Notes: generated by a model from the letters alone, not told the origin. A DNA stretch of 44,756 nucleotides from Rhizobium oryziradicis (GCF_001939045.1 NZ_MKIM01000016.1:1-44756), one strand, 5' to 3'; positions 33,982 to 42,877 are shown, counted from the first letter of the stretch. Numbers and translations: made by a program.

Positions 33982-36186
33982 ATGGGTTTACGGGGAACAC
34001 GAGTTTTACTTTTGGCATGCACAGCGCTTGGCACGGTGGCCCTTGCGGCACCTCTATCGGCCCAACAGGCGTCGACAACGTCGGCGAGTGCTGCAAATGC
34101 AGGGGATCAGACCCAGCTTTCAACCATTACAGTGAAGGGCAAGAAGGTTGAAAAAGGCTCCGTTGCCGATAGCCCGCTTGCCACACGCACCACAGCAGAC
34201 GAGATTGCCAAAAAGGACATTGCCGATGTGAAGGATCTTGGCAATACGGTTGATCCCAGCGTTACCTATGTCAAAAACTCCAAGTCGATCAATATTCGCG
34301 GTCTGGAAGCCGACCGGGTGCTGACCACGGTCGATGGCATTCCTGTTCCCTATTTCTTTGATAACATTTATGGTTTTGGCGGCGGCGCCGATACATTCGA
34401 CTTTAATGCCCTCTCCAGCGTCGATGTCTTGCATGGGGCAGATTCCAGCCGCACCGGATCGGGTGCTCTTGGCGGCGCGCTGGTGATGCGCACTCTGGAA
34501 CCTGAAGATCTGATCGGGGCTGGCAAGACGTTTGGGGGAATGGCCAAGCTGGGCTATGACAGTTCCGAGCGTTCTTTCATTGGCTCCGCAGCCGTGGCCA
34601 AGAAGATCGAAAACACCTCGATCATGTTCCAAAGCTCCTACAAATACGGCCATGAAACCAAGACCAAGGGCAATGTTGACAGTTTTGGCGTGACCCGCAC
34701 CAAGGCTGACCCGCTGACCGAGATCCAGCGCAATTTCCTGTTCAAACTGCGCCAGCAGCTTGAGGGCGGCCACACAATCGGCATCACCGCCGAGCGTTAT
34801 GATGCTGATTCAACGAAAGATTATCGCTCCAATGCCTCTTATGGCACCACCTATAAAGCGGGCAATCTCGATGCAACACAAGACAAGTCGAGAGATCGGC
34901 TCTCGCTCGATTACAAGTATGAATCGACAGACAAAGACAGCCTGATCGATAGCGGCATGGCCACGCTCTATTGGCAGCGCAGCAAACGGATTGAAGGCAC
35001 ATCCGCCATTCGCACCACAGCACCTGTCGGCTTTTATCAACGCCTCATGCAGAGCGATGAGAAGGCCGTCGGCTTTACGGGTTATCTCAATTCCGATTTC
35101 AACACCGGCCCCTTGAGCCATCGTGTGACGGTTGGCGGAGACCTGCGCTTTTCGCAGACGAGTTATTATCTTGCCGGTCAAGACAGTTGCAACATACTCT
35201 TTGCCCGGGCCTGCGCCAGCTATCACACCAATCAGGCCTATGCGCCCGACGTCAACGGCTACAAGCTCGGCGTTTACATAGAGGATAAGATTTCGCTGGG
35301 CGATGGCCCGGTCTCGCTCACCCCCGGCGTGCGGTTTGATTGGTACAAGTATGATCCGCAAAACAGCGCGGCGTGGATGGCAAACAGCGGTTACAGCGGC
35401 GTGCCAAACGCATCAAGCGATTCCCGCCTGTCGCCCAAGCTGCGTGCGGCCTGGGAGGTGACGCCCGATGTTGAGCTGTTTGCGCAATTTTCGACCGCCT
35501 TCAAGGCACCGAACGAATATCAAATGTATGTCAATTATGCCAATCCGGTTTTCAGCTATCGCACCATCGGCAATCCGGACCTGAAGCCGGAAAGCAGCTA
35601 TGGTTTTGATGTCGGTGCCAACCTTGGCGACGATGATTTTGGCGGGCGGGTGACAGGCTTTAGCAATCGATACAAGAACTTCATCGATAGCGATGTGGTG
35701 TTTAACACCGGCTATTCCAACGGCGAGACCTCTTACTTCAATCGCGACAATGTGCGCATCTCCGGTGTGGAAGCGTCCATTCACAAAACCTTCCCGATTG
35801 GCGTGACATTGCACGGCTCCGTTGCCTATGCGCGCGGAACGGATCTCGATACCGATCAGATTCTTGCAACCGTTGCGCCCGTCAAGGCCATTGTCGGTGC
35901 CGCCTATAATGCTGAAAATTGGGGCACAGATGTCACGCTTGTGGCGGCAGGCGGTGTGGATAAAAATTCCACCGCCAAGAGCAAGCCTGGTGGTTATGGT
36001 GTTGTCAACCTGACCGGCTGGATTGAGCCGGACATGGCAAAAGGCATGCGCATTCAGGGCGGTGTCTACAATCTGTTCGACCGCCAGTATTATGACGCGC
36101 TGGAGGTGAAGGATGTCAACAATGCCAACGCGCTCTATTCCGAGGCCGGACGTTATTTCAAGATTTCCGTGACACAGCGGTTCTAA
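33982..36186 (+). CDS. hmuR: TonB-dependent heme/hemoglobin receptor
   Basis: This 734-residue outer-membrane receptor takes up heme, powered by TonB. It has a signal peptide (cleavage near residue 27, LSA-QQ), a TonB-box-like STITVKG near residue 47, a plug domain with INIRGLEADRVLTTVDGIPVP and GSGALGGALVMRT, and a beta barrel ending in the expected terminal Phe (ISVTQRF). The heme-receptor boxes appear as FKAP (residue 507) and NPDL (about residue 531), but there is no histidine between them, where many family members carry one. ATG 33982 has only a weak ribosome site. The gene has its own iron-type promoter and is followed by hmuSTUV with a second promoter. Confidence 0.87.
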   Translation: MGLRGTRVLLLACTALGTVALAAPLSAQQASTTSASAANAGDQTQLSTITVKGKKVEKGSVADSPLATRTTADEIAKKDIADVKDLGNTVDPSVTYVKNSKSINIRGLEADRVLTTVDGIPVPYFFDNIYGFGGGADTFDFNALSSVDVLHGADSSRTGSGALGGALVMRTLEPEDLIGAGKTFGGMAKLGYDSSERSFIGSAAVAKKIENTSIMFQSSYKYGHETKTKGNVDSFGVTRTKADPLTEIQRNFLFKLRQQLEGGHTIGITAERYDADSTKDYRSNASYGTTYKAGNLDATQDKSRDRLSLDYKYESTDKDSLIDSGMATLYWQRSKRIEGTSAIRTTAPVGFYQRLMQSDEKAVGFTGYLNSDFNTGPLSHRVTVGGDLRFSQTSYYLAGQDSCNILFARACASYHTNQAYAPDVNGYKLGVYIEDKISLGDGPVSLTPGVRFDWYKYDPQNSAAWMANSGYSGVPNASSDSRLSPKLRAAWEVTPDVELFAQFSTAFKAPNEYQMYVNYANPVFSYRTIGNPDLKPESSYGFDVGANLGDDDFGGRVTGFSNRYKNFIDSDVVFNTGYSNGETSYFNRDNVRISGVEASIHKTFPIGVTLHGSVAYARGTDLDTDQILATVAPVKAIVGAAYNAENWGTDVTLVAAGGVDKNSTAKSKPGGYGVVNLTGWIEPDMAKGMRIQGGVYNLFDRQYYDALEVKDVNNANALYSEAGRYFKISVTQRF

Positions 36187-36213
36187 TTGCACGCTGATGC
36201 CTGCGACAACGGG

Positions 36214-36229
36214 GCGGCTGTCGAGCCGC
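36214..36229 (+). terminator. Short GC hairpin after hmuR (weak terminator candidate)
   Basis: GCGGCT (36214-36219) pairs with AGCCGC (36224-36229) around a GTCG loop, 28 bases after the hmuR stop. No T-run follows, so termination here would have to be inefficient or Rho-assisted. Confidence 0.35.
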
Positions 36230-36251
36230 TTCGTACCGCTCCAATAAAAGA

Positions 36252-36304
36252 TGAGTATATAAGTCATATATTTATTGACGAAGATAATATGACTGTAATA
36301 CTCA
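36252..36304 (+). promoter_or_regulatory. hmuS promoter with two iron-responsive (RirA-type) operators
   Basis: TGA-N9-TCA occurs at 36252-36266 and again at 36290-36304. The two sites sit in a larger AT-rich inverted repeat (ATGAGTA at the left, TACTCAT at the right, and AGTCATAT with ATATGACT inside). TTGACG (36275-36280) lies between them as a -35 candidate, with TAATAC (36296-36301) as a tentative -10. The left site and its downstream TTGAC closely match the hmuR upstream region. Confidence 0.65.
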
Positions 36305-36379
36305 TATAAAATATCATCCGAACCAGTGCTCCCACGCAGCTTTGGCTGAGCACGGTTCTTTTCCAAAAGAGATGTTACA

Positions 36380-37432
36380 ATGCAGCGTGCAACACTGACC
36401 AGCGCCGATATCCGGCAGATCAAGATTGACAATCCAAACATGCGTGAGCGCGATATTGCGGCGCAATGTGGTATTAGCGAAGCCGAATATGTTGCCGCCT
36501 GGCTCGGCCATTCGGCAACGCGGATCACCACGGATTTTGATCGGGTTTTTCCAAAGCTTGAGGCGCTTGGCACCGTCATGGCTCTGACGCGCAACGACCA
36601 TGCGGTGCATGAAAAAATCGGCTGCTATGACCGTTTCTTTGCAGGCAAAAAAGCCGCCATGATGCTGGGCGAGCACATTGATACCCGCATGTTCCCTCAC
36701 CATTGGGTCTATGGATTTGCCGTTGAGGCGATGGCCGGAGATGTCGTCAAGCGCAGCTTCCAATTCTTTGATGCCCAAGGCGAGGCTGTACACAAAATCC
36801 ACCTGCGGCCGGAGAGCGATGTTGCAGCGTGGAAGGCGCTTGCTGTTGAGTTGGCGCTGGACGATCAATCGGCTGATCTCGACATCACGCCTTCCGTTGA
36901 AGACGTATTTGCCAATGACGACAATGTGCCTGTGGACGCTTTGCGCCAGCGCTGGAGCAACATGACTGACACCCACCAGTTTGTGGGCTTGCTCAATGCG
37001 CTTGAACTGTCGCGCCTGAAGGCGGTGTCCAGTGTTGGTGATGATTTCGCATGGAAGGTGTCCCGCCAAGCGGTATCGGTGATGTTTGAAGGGGCCGTCC
37101 GCACCCAGGTTCCCCTGATGTGCTTTGTCGGCAACCAGGGCTGCGTGCAGATCCACTCGGGGCCGGTGGCCAATATCAAATCGGTTGGGCCTTGGCTGAA
37201 TGTGATGGATGAAACCTTCCATCTGCATCTGCGCGAAGACCACATTGCTGAAGCCTGGGTTGTGCGAAAGCCGACCGATAAAGGCCATGTGACCTCGCTG
37301 GAAGCCTATGACGCGAGCGGCAATTTGATCATCCAGTTTTTTGGCAAGCGCATTGAAGGTCAGGACGAGCGGTCAGAGTGGCGCGCAATCGTTGAAGCGC
37401 TGCCAACCCAAGACACATCGAGGGCCGCATGA
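36380..37432 (+). CDS. hmuS: Hemin-degrading/heme-trafficking factor HmuS
   Basis: This 350-residue cytoplasmic protein of the HmuS/ChuS/HemS family receives imported heme and transfers or degrades it. The two structural repeats are visible: RERDIAAQCGISEAEYVAAWLG with a first half (about residues 20-190), and a second half with TDTHQFVGLL, FVGNQGCVQIHSGPVANI and the family motif HLHLREDHIAEAWVVRKPT followed by GHVTSLEAYDASG. Length is usual for the family. The ATG at 36380 is preceded by a purine-rich AAAAGAGATG stretch. Its stop overlaps the hmuT start (ATGA). Confidence 0.92.
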   Translation: MQRATLTSADIRQIKIDNPNMRERDIAAQCGISEAEYVAAWLGHSATRITTDFDRVFPKLEALGTVMALTRNDHAVHEKIGCYDRFFAGKKAAMMLGEHIDTRMFPHHWVYGFAVEAMAGDVVKRSFQFFDAQGEAVHKIHLRPESDVAAWKALAVELALDDQSADLDITPSVEDVFANDDNVPVDALRQRWSNMTDTHQFVGLLNALELSRLKAVSSVGDDFAWKVSRQAVSVMFEGAVRTQVPLMCFVGNQGCVQIHSGPVANIKSVGPWLNVMDETFHLHLREDHIAEAWVVRKPTDKGHVTSLEAYDASGNLIIQFFGKRIEGQDERSEWRAIVEALPTQDTSRAA

Positions 37433-38310
37433 CACAGATCCGGTCTTCCTATCTGAAAGCATGGATGCTGGTGGGTGTGCTCTTCAGTTTTTGGGCCACC
37501 TCTGGGATCGCGCAGGATAGCCATCCTGCAAAAATTGTCGCCATTGGTGGCTCTGTGACGGAAATCGTCTATGCATTGGGCGAAGAGGCGCGTCTCATTG
37601 GTCGGGATTCCACCAGTGTTTACCCGCCGCAAGCGCTAAAACTGCCAGATGCCGGCTATATTCGCGCCCTTTCGCCAGAGGGCGTTCTGTCGCTCAACCC
37701 GGATCTGATTCTCATGCTGGATGGTGCCGGACCACCTGAAGCGCTGGAAACCATCAAAGCCGCAGGCGTGCCCATTGCAACCATTCCCGATGGCTATGAC
37801 GCGGCATCGATTTCCAAAAAGGTCGAAGCGGTTGGTGCTGCCTTGGGCGTCGAGCCAAAAGCGCATGTGCTGGCTAACCGCCTCAATGGTGCACTTCAAG
37901 CGGCTATCGCCAAAAGTGCCGATCAAAAGCCCAAGGTCCGTGTTCTGTTCATCCTGTCTTTGCAAAATGGTCGGGTGATGGCGGCGGGCAACCACAATCA
38001 CGCCGACGGCATTTTGAAACTCGCAGGCGCTGAGAATGTTATGGCCGACATCAATGGCTACAAACAGGTGAGCGATGAAGCCATCATCAAAGCGGCACCC
38101 GATGTCGTTGTGATGATGACGGGCACGGGTGGTCATGCAACTGATGATCAGACAGTTCTCAGCAATCCCGCCATCGCTGCGACACCGGCGGGCAAAGCCA
38201 GGCGGCTGGTGCGTATGGATGGCATGTATCTGCTCGGGTTCGGACCCAGAACGGCGGATGCGGTGACGGCGCTCAACGCAGCCCTTTTAGAACCCGGCAA
38301 AACGGAGTGA
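37429..38310 (+). CDS. hmuT: Hemin ABC transporter periplasmic binding protein
   Basis: This 293-residue type III (helical-backbone) binding protein delivers heme to HmuUV. It has an N-terminal signal (hydrophobic MLVGVLFSFWATSGIAQD region, cleavage near residue 27), an IVAIGGSVTEIVYALGEEARLIGRD opening with the conserved Gly-Ser/Glu region, the SLNPDLILMLDGAGPPEALE strand, VRVLFILSLQNGRVMAAG, and a final RMDGMYLLGFGPRTADA. These are the marks of HmuT. It overlaps hmuS by four bases and is followed six bases later by hmuU. Confidence 0.9.
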   Translation: MTQIRSSYLKAWMLVGVLFSFWATSGIAQDSHPAKIVAIGGSVTEIVYALGEEARLIGRDSTSVYPPQALKLPDAGYIRALSPEGVLSLNPDLILMLDGAGPPEALETIKAAGVPIATIPDGYDAASISKKVEAVGAALGVEPKAHVLANRLNGALQAAIAKSADQKPKVRVLFILSLQNGRVMAAGNHNHADGILKLAGAENVMADINGYKQVSDEAIIKAAPDVVVMMTGTGGHATDDQTVLSNPAIAATPAGKARRLVRMDGMYLLGFGPRTADAVTALNAALLEPGKTE

Positions 38311-38316
38311 TGGCTG

Positions 38317-39408
38317 ATGGCAATGGCATGGCCACGGATTTCTGCACCTTCAGAGCCGCGTTTTGCTCTTTCATCGCGGGCGCTCCGGGCTAAAATCTGT
38401 CTTGTGTTGCTTGCGCTGTTTTTGGTGCTCTCTGCGGCGATCTCGCTCACCGCCGGAGCTTCGGATGCCTCCGTGAAGGCCGTGCTTGGCCATTATCTGG
38501 GGTTTAACACGGTCATCAGCGGGCGGGACTTGTTAATCATTGAGCAAATCCGCCTGCCGCGTGTCTTTCTGGGCATGTTGGTGGGTGCGGCCCTTGCTGT
38601 GTCGGGTGCCATTATGCAGGGTGTGTTTCGCAATCCGCTGGCCGATCCTGGTCTTGCGGGCGTTTCGGCCGGGGCCGGGCTTGGCGCCGCCTTCATTATT
38701 GTGCTGGGCGGAACATTTGCCCTGCCCTTTGTGACCTATACCGGATTTTTGGCTCTGCCCCTGCTTGCCTTTGTCGGCTCGCTGGCCACCACCGCATCTC
38801 TTTATGCTGTTTCCACCCGCCATGGTCGAACCTCGGTTCCGACCATGTTGCTGGCGGGCATAGCCTTTGGGGCCTTGGCCATGGCGGCAACCGGCTGCCT
38901 TGTTTATATCGCTGATGACCATCAAATTCGAGACCTCAGCTTTTGGCAGCTTGGGTCTTTGGCCGGGGCCACATGGCTCAAGGTTGCAACCCTCAGTGCC
39001 ATCATGGTTTTGGCATCCACGGCGCTTCCGTTCATGGCGCGTGGGTTGAACGGCTTGTCCATGGGTGAGGCCGTGGCTGGCCATATGGGCATTCCGGTCG
39101 AAACATTGAAGCGCAGCAGCATTGTTGTTGTGTCGGCCATGACGGGCGGCGCTGTGGCGGTCAGCGGCGGCATCGGCTTTGTCGGCATTGTGGTGCCGCA
39201 TGTGCTGCGGTTGGCGATTGGGCCGGATCATCGTTATCTGTTGCCTGCAACAGCGCTGCTGGGTGCCGCTCTTCTGGTGCTGGCCGATGCTGTGGCGCGG
39301 ATCATTGTTGCGCCCGCCGAGCTGCCCATTGGCATTATCACTGCCTTGTTTGGCGCACCCTTTTTTCTCTGGTTGCTGCTGAAACGGCGCAATCTTTTGG
39401 ACATGTGA
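38317..39408 (+). CDS. hmuU: Hemin ABC transporter permease, FecCD type
   Basis: This 363-residue inner-membrane permease of the BtuC/FecCD family has about ten hydrophobic segments. Family motifs are RLPRVFLGMLVGAALAVSGAIMQGVFRNPLADPGLAGVSAGAG near residue 75, the RDLSFWQLGSLAG segment, the ATPase-contacting loop around MGEAVAGHMGIPVE, and GGIGFVGIVVPHVLRL. ATG 38317 has GGAG upstream; an in-frame ATG two codons later is also possible. The ATPase gene begins at the base after its stop codon. Confidence 0.92.
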   Translation: MAMAWPRISAPSEPRFALSSRALRAKICLVLLALFLVLSAAISLTAGASDASVKAVLGHYLGFNTVISGRDLLIIEQIRLPRVFLGMLVGAALAVSGAIMQGVFRNPLADPGLAGVSAGAGLGAAFIIVLGGTFALPFVTYTGFLALPLLAFVGSLATTASLYAVSTRHGRTSVPTMLLAGIAFGALAMAATGCLVYIADDHQIRDLSFWQLGSLAGATWLKVATLSAIMVLASTALPFMARGLNGLSMGEAVAGHMGIPVETLKRSSIVVVSAMTGGAVAVSGGIGFVGIVVPHVLRLAIGPDHRYLLPATALLGAALLVLADAVARIIVAPAELPIGIITALFGAPFFLWLLLKRRNLLDM

Positions 39409-40203
39409 ATGGCAGACCTTACAGCGCACAATCTTGATGTTCGATATGGTGACCGCCGGATTTTGCATGGCGTCAATGTTTGCGCCAGGGCAGGTCAGGT
39501 GACGGTGATTGCCGGGCCAAATGGTTCTGGAAAATCAACCCTGATCAAGGCGATCAGCGGCGAAATTCCCTATCAAGGCAAGGTCTGCATCAACGGCACC
39601 GATCTTGTGACGTTGAAAGCGTGGCAAATGGCGGCGCTTCGCGCCGTCTTGCCTCAGGAAACCTCTATCGCCTTTTCTTATTCTGTTGCGGAAGTGGTGC
39701 GGTTTGGCCTGGAAGCCGGTGCAATGGGCCGCTCACAGCGCACCAGCGCGTTGATTGAGACAGCCTTGCAAAGGGTGGATCTTACGGGTTTTTCCAACCG
39801 TCTGGTCTCTCAACTCTCCGGTGGCGAGCGCCAGCGTGTGCAGCTTGCCCGCGTGCTGTGCCAGATCTGGGAGCCGATGGGCGATGACGGCCCGCGCTGG
39901 TTGGTGATGGATGAGCCGGTGGCCAATCTCGACATAAAACACCAGATCGCGTTGATGGATATTGCCAGCCATTATGCCCGACAAGGCGGCGGCGTGATCG
40001 CGGTGATGCATGATCTTAACCTGTCGGCAATCTATGCCGATCATCTCGTGTTGATGAAGGAAGGTGCTGTCGCCATTGAAGGTGCGCCATCATTGGTGTT
40101 GACGCGAAAGTCACTGCGCGATGTGTTTGACTGCCCGATTGCGCCAAATGTAATTGCGCCCAACATGCCTTTTATCTTGCCGCAGTCGATGTTTGCGTGC
40201 TGA
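39409..40203 (+). CDS. hmuV: Hemin ABC transporter ATP-binding protein
   Basis: This 264-residue ATPase of the BtuD/FepC class energises HmuTU. It has Walker A GPNGSGKST, the Q-loop region LPQETS, signature LSGGERQRVQLARVL, Walker B WLVMDEPVANLD and the switch His in AVMHDLNLSA. The insert LARVLCQIWEPMGDDGPRW between signature and Walker B is typical of heme-transport ATPases. Its ATG directly follows the hmuU stop (TGAATG), showing tight coupling. It ends three bases from the convergent GntR gene. Confidence 0.92.
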   Translation: MADLTAHNLDVRYGDRRILHGVNVCARAGQVTVIAGPNGSGKSTLIKAISGEIPYQGKVCINGTDLVTLKAWQMAALRAVLPQETSIAFSYSVAEVVRFGLEAGAMGRSQRTSALIETALQRVDLTGFSNRLVSQLSGGERQRVQLARVLCQIWEPMGDDGPRWLVMDEPVANLDIKHQIALMDIASHYARQGGGVIAVMHDLNLSAIYADHLVLMKEGAVAIEGAPSLVLTRKSLRDVFDCPIAPNVIAPNMPFILPQSMFAC

Positions 40204-40205
40204 CG

Positions 40206-41099
40206 TCAAGCCGAGGTTTGCAGTGAGGCGAGCAATGTCGCTCGGGCCGTTCGCAAATGCAGGCGGCAGGCGGCTTTGGCATCGCTGATCTCGCCGCTTT
40301 GCAAGCCTTTGATATAGGCGAGATGTTCTGTCACGGCCACGTGGTTGCGTTCTTTCTCGTCCTTCTTGTTCCATTGATAGTGATAATGGAAAATCATCGA
40401 CATAACCCCTTGGATGTTGCTGAAGAAGCGGTTGGGGGCAACACTGTTGATCAGGCGATGGAAACGGTCATCAAGGGCCTGAAAATAGCGATATCGGCTC
40501 TCTATATCTGCCAATAGAGCCTCATGCTGCTTTTCAATGGCGGCTAAGGCCCTCCATGCCCCGTGGTTGGCGGGCAAGGCGACAAAATGTTCAACAGCGC
40601 GCAGCTCCATCACCTCGCGCATGTCAAACAGCTCAGCGACAAATTCGACGCTCAATCCGGTCGCGGTCCAACGCCCGCTGCTTTGGCGCTGCAAAAGGCC
40701 AAATTGGCTGAAGGTGTTGAGGCAATCGCGAATAGCCGATGTGGATACCCCAAATTGGCGCGCCAGATCCAGGCCGTTGATGGGTTGGCCGGGGTGAAAT
40801 TCCGGCCCGCTCATCCACTCCATGAATTTTCGCTCGACCATCTCTGACAGCGGTTCAAGATCGCTGCCGTCGAGATAATCATCCGCGAAAGGCTTGCGCA
40901 GCATGTGTTTCGAGCGACCATCAATGGCAATGATGCCACGCTCTCGCATATGCGCCAACACGGCGCGCAACGTGGTGCGGCTGACGCCTAAGGCTGCAGA
41001 CAGCTTGGGTTCGGATGGCAGAACATCCCCGGCAGATGCAGTGGCCAATCGTCGGAGACATTGATTATAGGTTCTCTTATACAGAGCGTTGGTTTTCAT
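40206..41099 (-). CDS. GntR/FCD regulator with two tandem winged-helix domains
   Basis: This 297-residue regulator has an ordinary GntR winged helix at about residues 9-70 (LPSEPKLSAALGVSRTTLRAVL), then a second winged helix at about 85-148 (GLDLARQFGVSTSAIRDCLNTFSQFGLL), and an FCD domain at about 155-290 with the metal-ligand set Asp210, His214, His259 and His281. Most FCD regulators have one winged helix and about 230 residues, so the extra domain explains the length. It is convergent with hmuV and faces away from repA across a 506-base spacer. Its target and effector are unknown; nothing links it firmly to heme or replication. The ribosome site is weak (AAGAGA). Confidence 0.82.
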   Translation of the reverse strand: MKTNALYKRTYNQCLRRLATASAGDVLPSEPKLSAALGVSRTTLRAVLAHMRERGIIAIDGRSKHMLRKPFADDYLDGSDLEPLSEMVERKFMEWMSGPEFHPGQPINGLDLARQFGVSTSAIRDCLNTFSQFGLLQRQSSGRWTATGLSVEFVAELFDMREVMELRAVEHFVALPANHGAWRALAAIEKQHEALLADIESRYRYFQALDDRFHRLINSVAPNRFFSNIQGVMSMIFHYHYQWNKKDEKERNHVAVTEHLAYIKGLQSGEISDAKAACRLHLRTARATLLASLQTSA

Positions 41100-41605
41100 G
41101 GCATCTCTTGACAGGATGTGAGCACGGCTGACGCAAAATATGATTTTTTTCGATAAAAGACAATTGAATGCCAGCGAGATTATGCCGCATTATCAGGCAC
41201 AAAGGATCGCCCGGTTTTTCAATTTCTTTGACGGTGATGCATGTTCCGTTTCTGAGCGGGCTGATTGCAAATGGTTTGCGACTCACCGGTCGTTGAGCGT
41301 CACATCTTTGCGATTCTCTTGTGAGATGAAGCGCGATAGCGGCGTTTTTGACGCGTCTGTCTCTTCCCTTGCGATCTTTGCTCAACAATGATCGTAATTT
41401 CCGTTGGGCGCATCGAAGCCCTGTCTCTCACGACACTCGATCATAACCTCATGGAAACGTTGTATTTCTTGCTGTTTGATGGATGAGATGCGCTCTTGCC
41501 CTTGAAAATTGATGAGCCTGAATTCCCTTGTCAAATCACATCAAACATCGATAATAGCGACAGTTCTATGAAATGCTCCAAAATATCGCCAGAACGGTAG
41601 ATTGA
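41100..41605. other. Non-coding spacer upstream of repA
   Basis: About 500 bases hold no convincing gene; the short frames present on both strands have no ribosome site or family likeness. ATGATCG (41388-41394) and CGATCAT (41438-41444) form a perfect but widely spaced inverted repeat. A good promoter lies at the right end (entered separately). RepA/RepB autoregulatory sites would be expected here, but I could not recognise a GTT-N4-GC-N4-AAC-type parS site. Confidence 0.5.
41528..41555 (+). promoter_or_regulatory. Predicted repABC promoter
   Basis: TTGTCA (41528-41533) and GATAAT (41550-41555) are separated by 16 bases and match the sigma-70 hexamers at 5 of 6 positions each. The predicted transcript would start about 40 bases before the repA ATG. 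Confidence 0.55.
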
Positions 41606-42802
41606 ATGACCGCTTATTCGCCGATGCCAACGTTTGAATTCGATGAGAAAATCCTGCTCCAAGGGGCAGAGATTTCGCGTCGTCTCGATCAGTTGCGTTT
41701 GGAGAAATTTCCGCCGAATGCGCGCAAGACGCTACGGAAATTTTCCATGGCGGAAGTTGCCCATTACATGGGTGTCAGTCCCAACAATTTGAAGCGTTTG
41801 CATCTCGAAGGCAAGGGCCCCGTTCCCACCACCTCGTCCGGCGGGCGCCGCTTCTATACAGCTGAGCAGATGCAGGATCTGCGGGTGTTTCTCGACAAAA
41901 CCGGCAAGTCCGATGCCAAGAAATATGTGCCTCAGCGCAAGGGTGATGATAAATTACAGATTATTGCTGTGGTCAATTTCAAAGGTGGATCTGGCAAGAC
42001 CACGACAACGGCCCATCTCGCCCAGCATTTGGCGCTGACCGGCCATCGGGTGTTGGCGATTGATCTGGATCCGCAGGCATCCTTGTCTGCTCTGCACGGC
42101 TTTCAGCCGGAGCTGGACAAAAATCCATCACTCTACGATGCAATCCGCTATGATGATGGAAAGCGGCCGATCAGTGATGTGATTGCGCCGACCAATTTTC
42201 CAAACCTTGATATTATTCCGGCCAATCTTGAGCTGCAGGAATATGAATATGACACACCGCTTGCCATGCAGAGCGGCACAGAGGGCAAGCGCTTTTTCAC
42301 CCGTCTTGGCAAGGCGCTGATGGATGTGGATGACCGTTATGATGTGGTTGTGGTCGATTGCCCACCGCAGCTGGGTTATCTGACGTTAACGGCGCTCACG
42401 GCCTCCACATCGGTGTTGATCACGGTGCATCCGCAGATGCTGGATTTGATGTCCATGAGCCAGTTTTTGTTGATGCTGGGCAATATCACCAGGACGATCA
42501 AGCGTGCGGGTGCCAATGTAAAAATGGACTGGCTGCGCTATCTGATCACACGCTATGAACCGACGGATGTGCCGCAGGCACAAATGCTGGGTTTTATGCA
42601 GTCGATGCTGGCGGAGGAAATTCTTAAAAATCCGATGTTGAAGTCAACGGCAATCTCGGATGCGGGGCTGACCAAGCAAACGCTGTATGAGGTCGAGCGC
42701 GCCAATTTCACCCGCGAGACCTATGATCGCGCCATTGAATCCATGGATGCCGTTAATTTTGAAATTCAAGGTCTGTTGCATCGGGCATGGGGGCGCTTGT
42801 GA
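41606..42802 (+). CDS. repA: Plasmid partitioning protein RepA (ParA family)
   Basis: This 398-residue ParA-type ATPase segregates the replicon with RepB and represses the repABC operon. It has an N-terminal helix-turn-helix region (about residues 45-70, FSMAEVAHYMGVSPNNLKRLHLEG), a deviant Walker A KGGSGKT (126-132), a Walker A' Asp in LAIDLDPQASLSALHG, and VVVDCPPQLGYLTLTAL as Walker B. Length and domain order are those of rhizobial RepA proteins rather than short chromosomal ParA. The ATG at 41606 lies about 50 bases after a good promoter. RepB begins 75 bases downstream. Confidence 0.95.
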   Translation: MTAYSPMPTFEFDEKILLQGAEISRRLDQLRLEKFPPNARKTLRKFSMAEVAHYMGVSPNNLKRLHLEGKGPVPTTSSGGRRFYTAEQMQDLRVFLDKTGKSDAKKYVPQRKGDDKLQIIAVVNFKGGSGKTTTTAHLAQHLALTGHRVLAIDLDPQASLSALHGFQPELDKNPSLYDAIRYDDGKRPISDVIAPTNFPNLDIIPANLELQEYEYDTPLAMQSGTEGKRFFTRLGKALMDVDDRYDVVVVDCPPQLGYLTLTALTASTSVLITVHPQMLDLMSMSQFLLMLGNITRTIKRAGANVKMDWLRYLITRYEPTDVPQAQMLGFMQSMLAEEILKNPMLKSTAISDAGLTKQTLYEVERANFTRETYDRAIESMDAVNFEIQGLLHRAWGRL

Positions 42803-42877
42803 TGAGCATGACAGTTCGAAAAGCGCATTCGTTGTTTGAGCAGCGGTTGGACATCGGCATTCGACGGAGAAAACCGC

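Noticed and set aside
33839..34135. 98-residue frame across the hmuR leader as a HemP/HmuP-like gene
   Set aside because: It has none of the small HemP-type features and runs out of frame into hmuR. It is kept only as a possible leader peptide in the attenuator finding.
35413..36594. 393-residue - strand frame opposite the 3' end of hmuR and start of hmuS
   Set aside because: It spans a clear iron promoter region and two well-supported genes on the other strand; no motifs.
41077..41391. Frames on both strands in the repA upstream spacer
   Set aside because: No ribosome site, no recognisable motif, and the region is expected to hold replication control signals.
42803..42877. CGAA-N7-TTCG repeat in the repA-repB gap as a parS site
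   Set aside because: The arms are only four bases and the flanks do not pair; it does not match the known repABC parS pattern.
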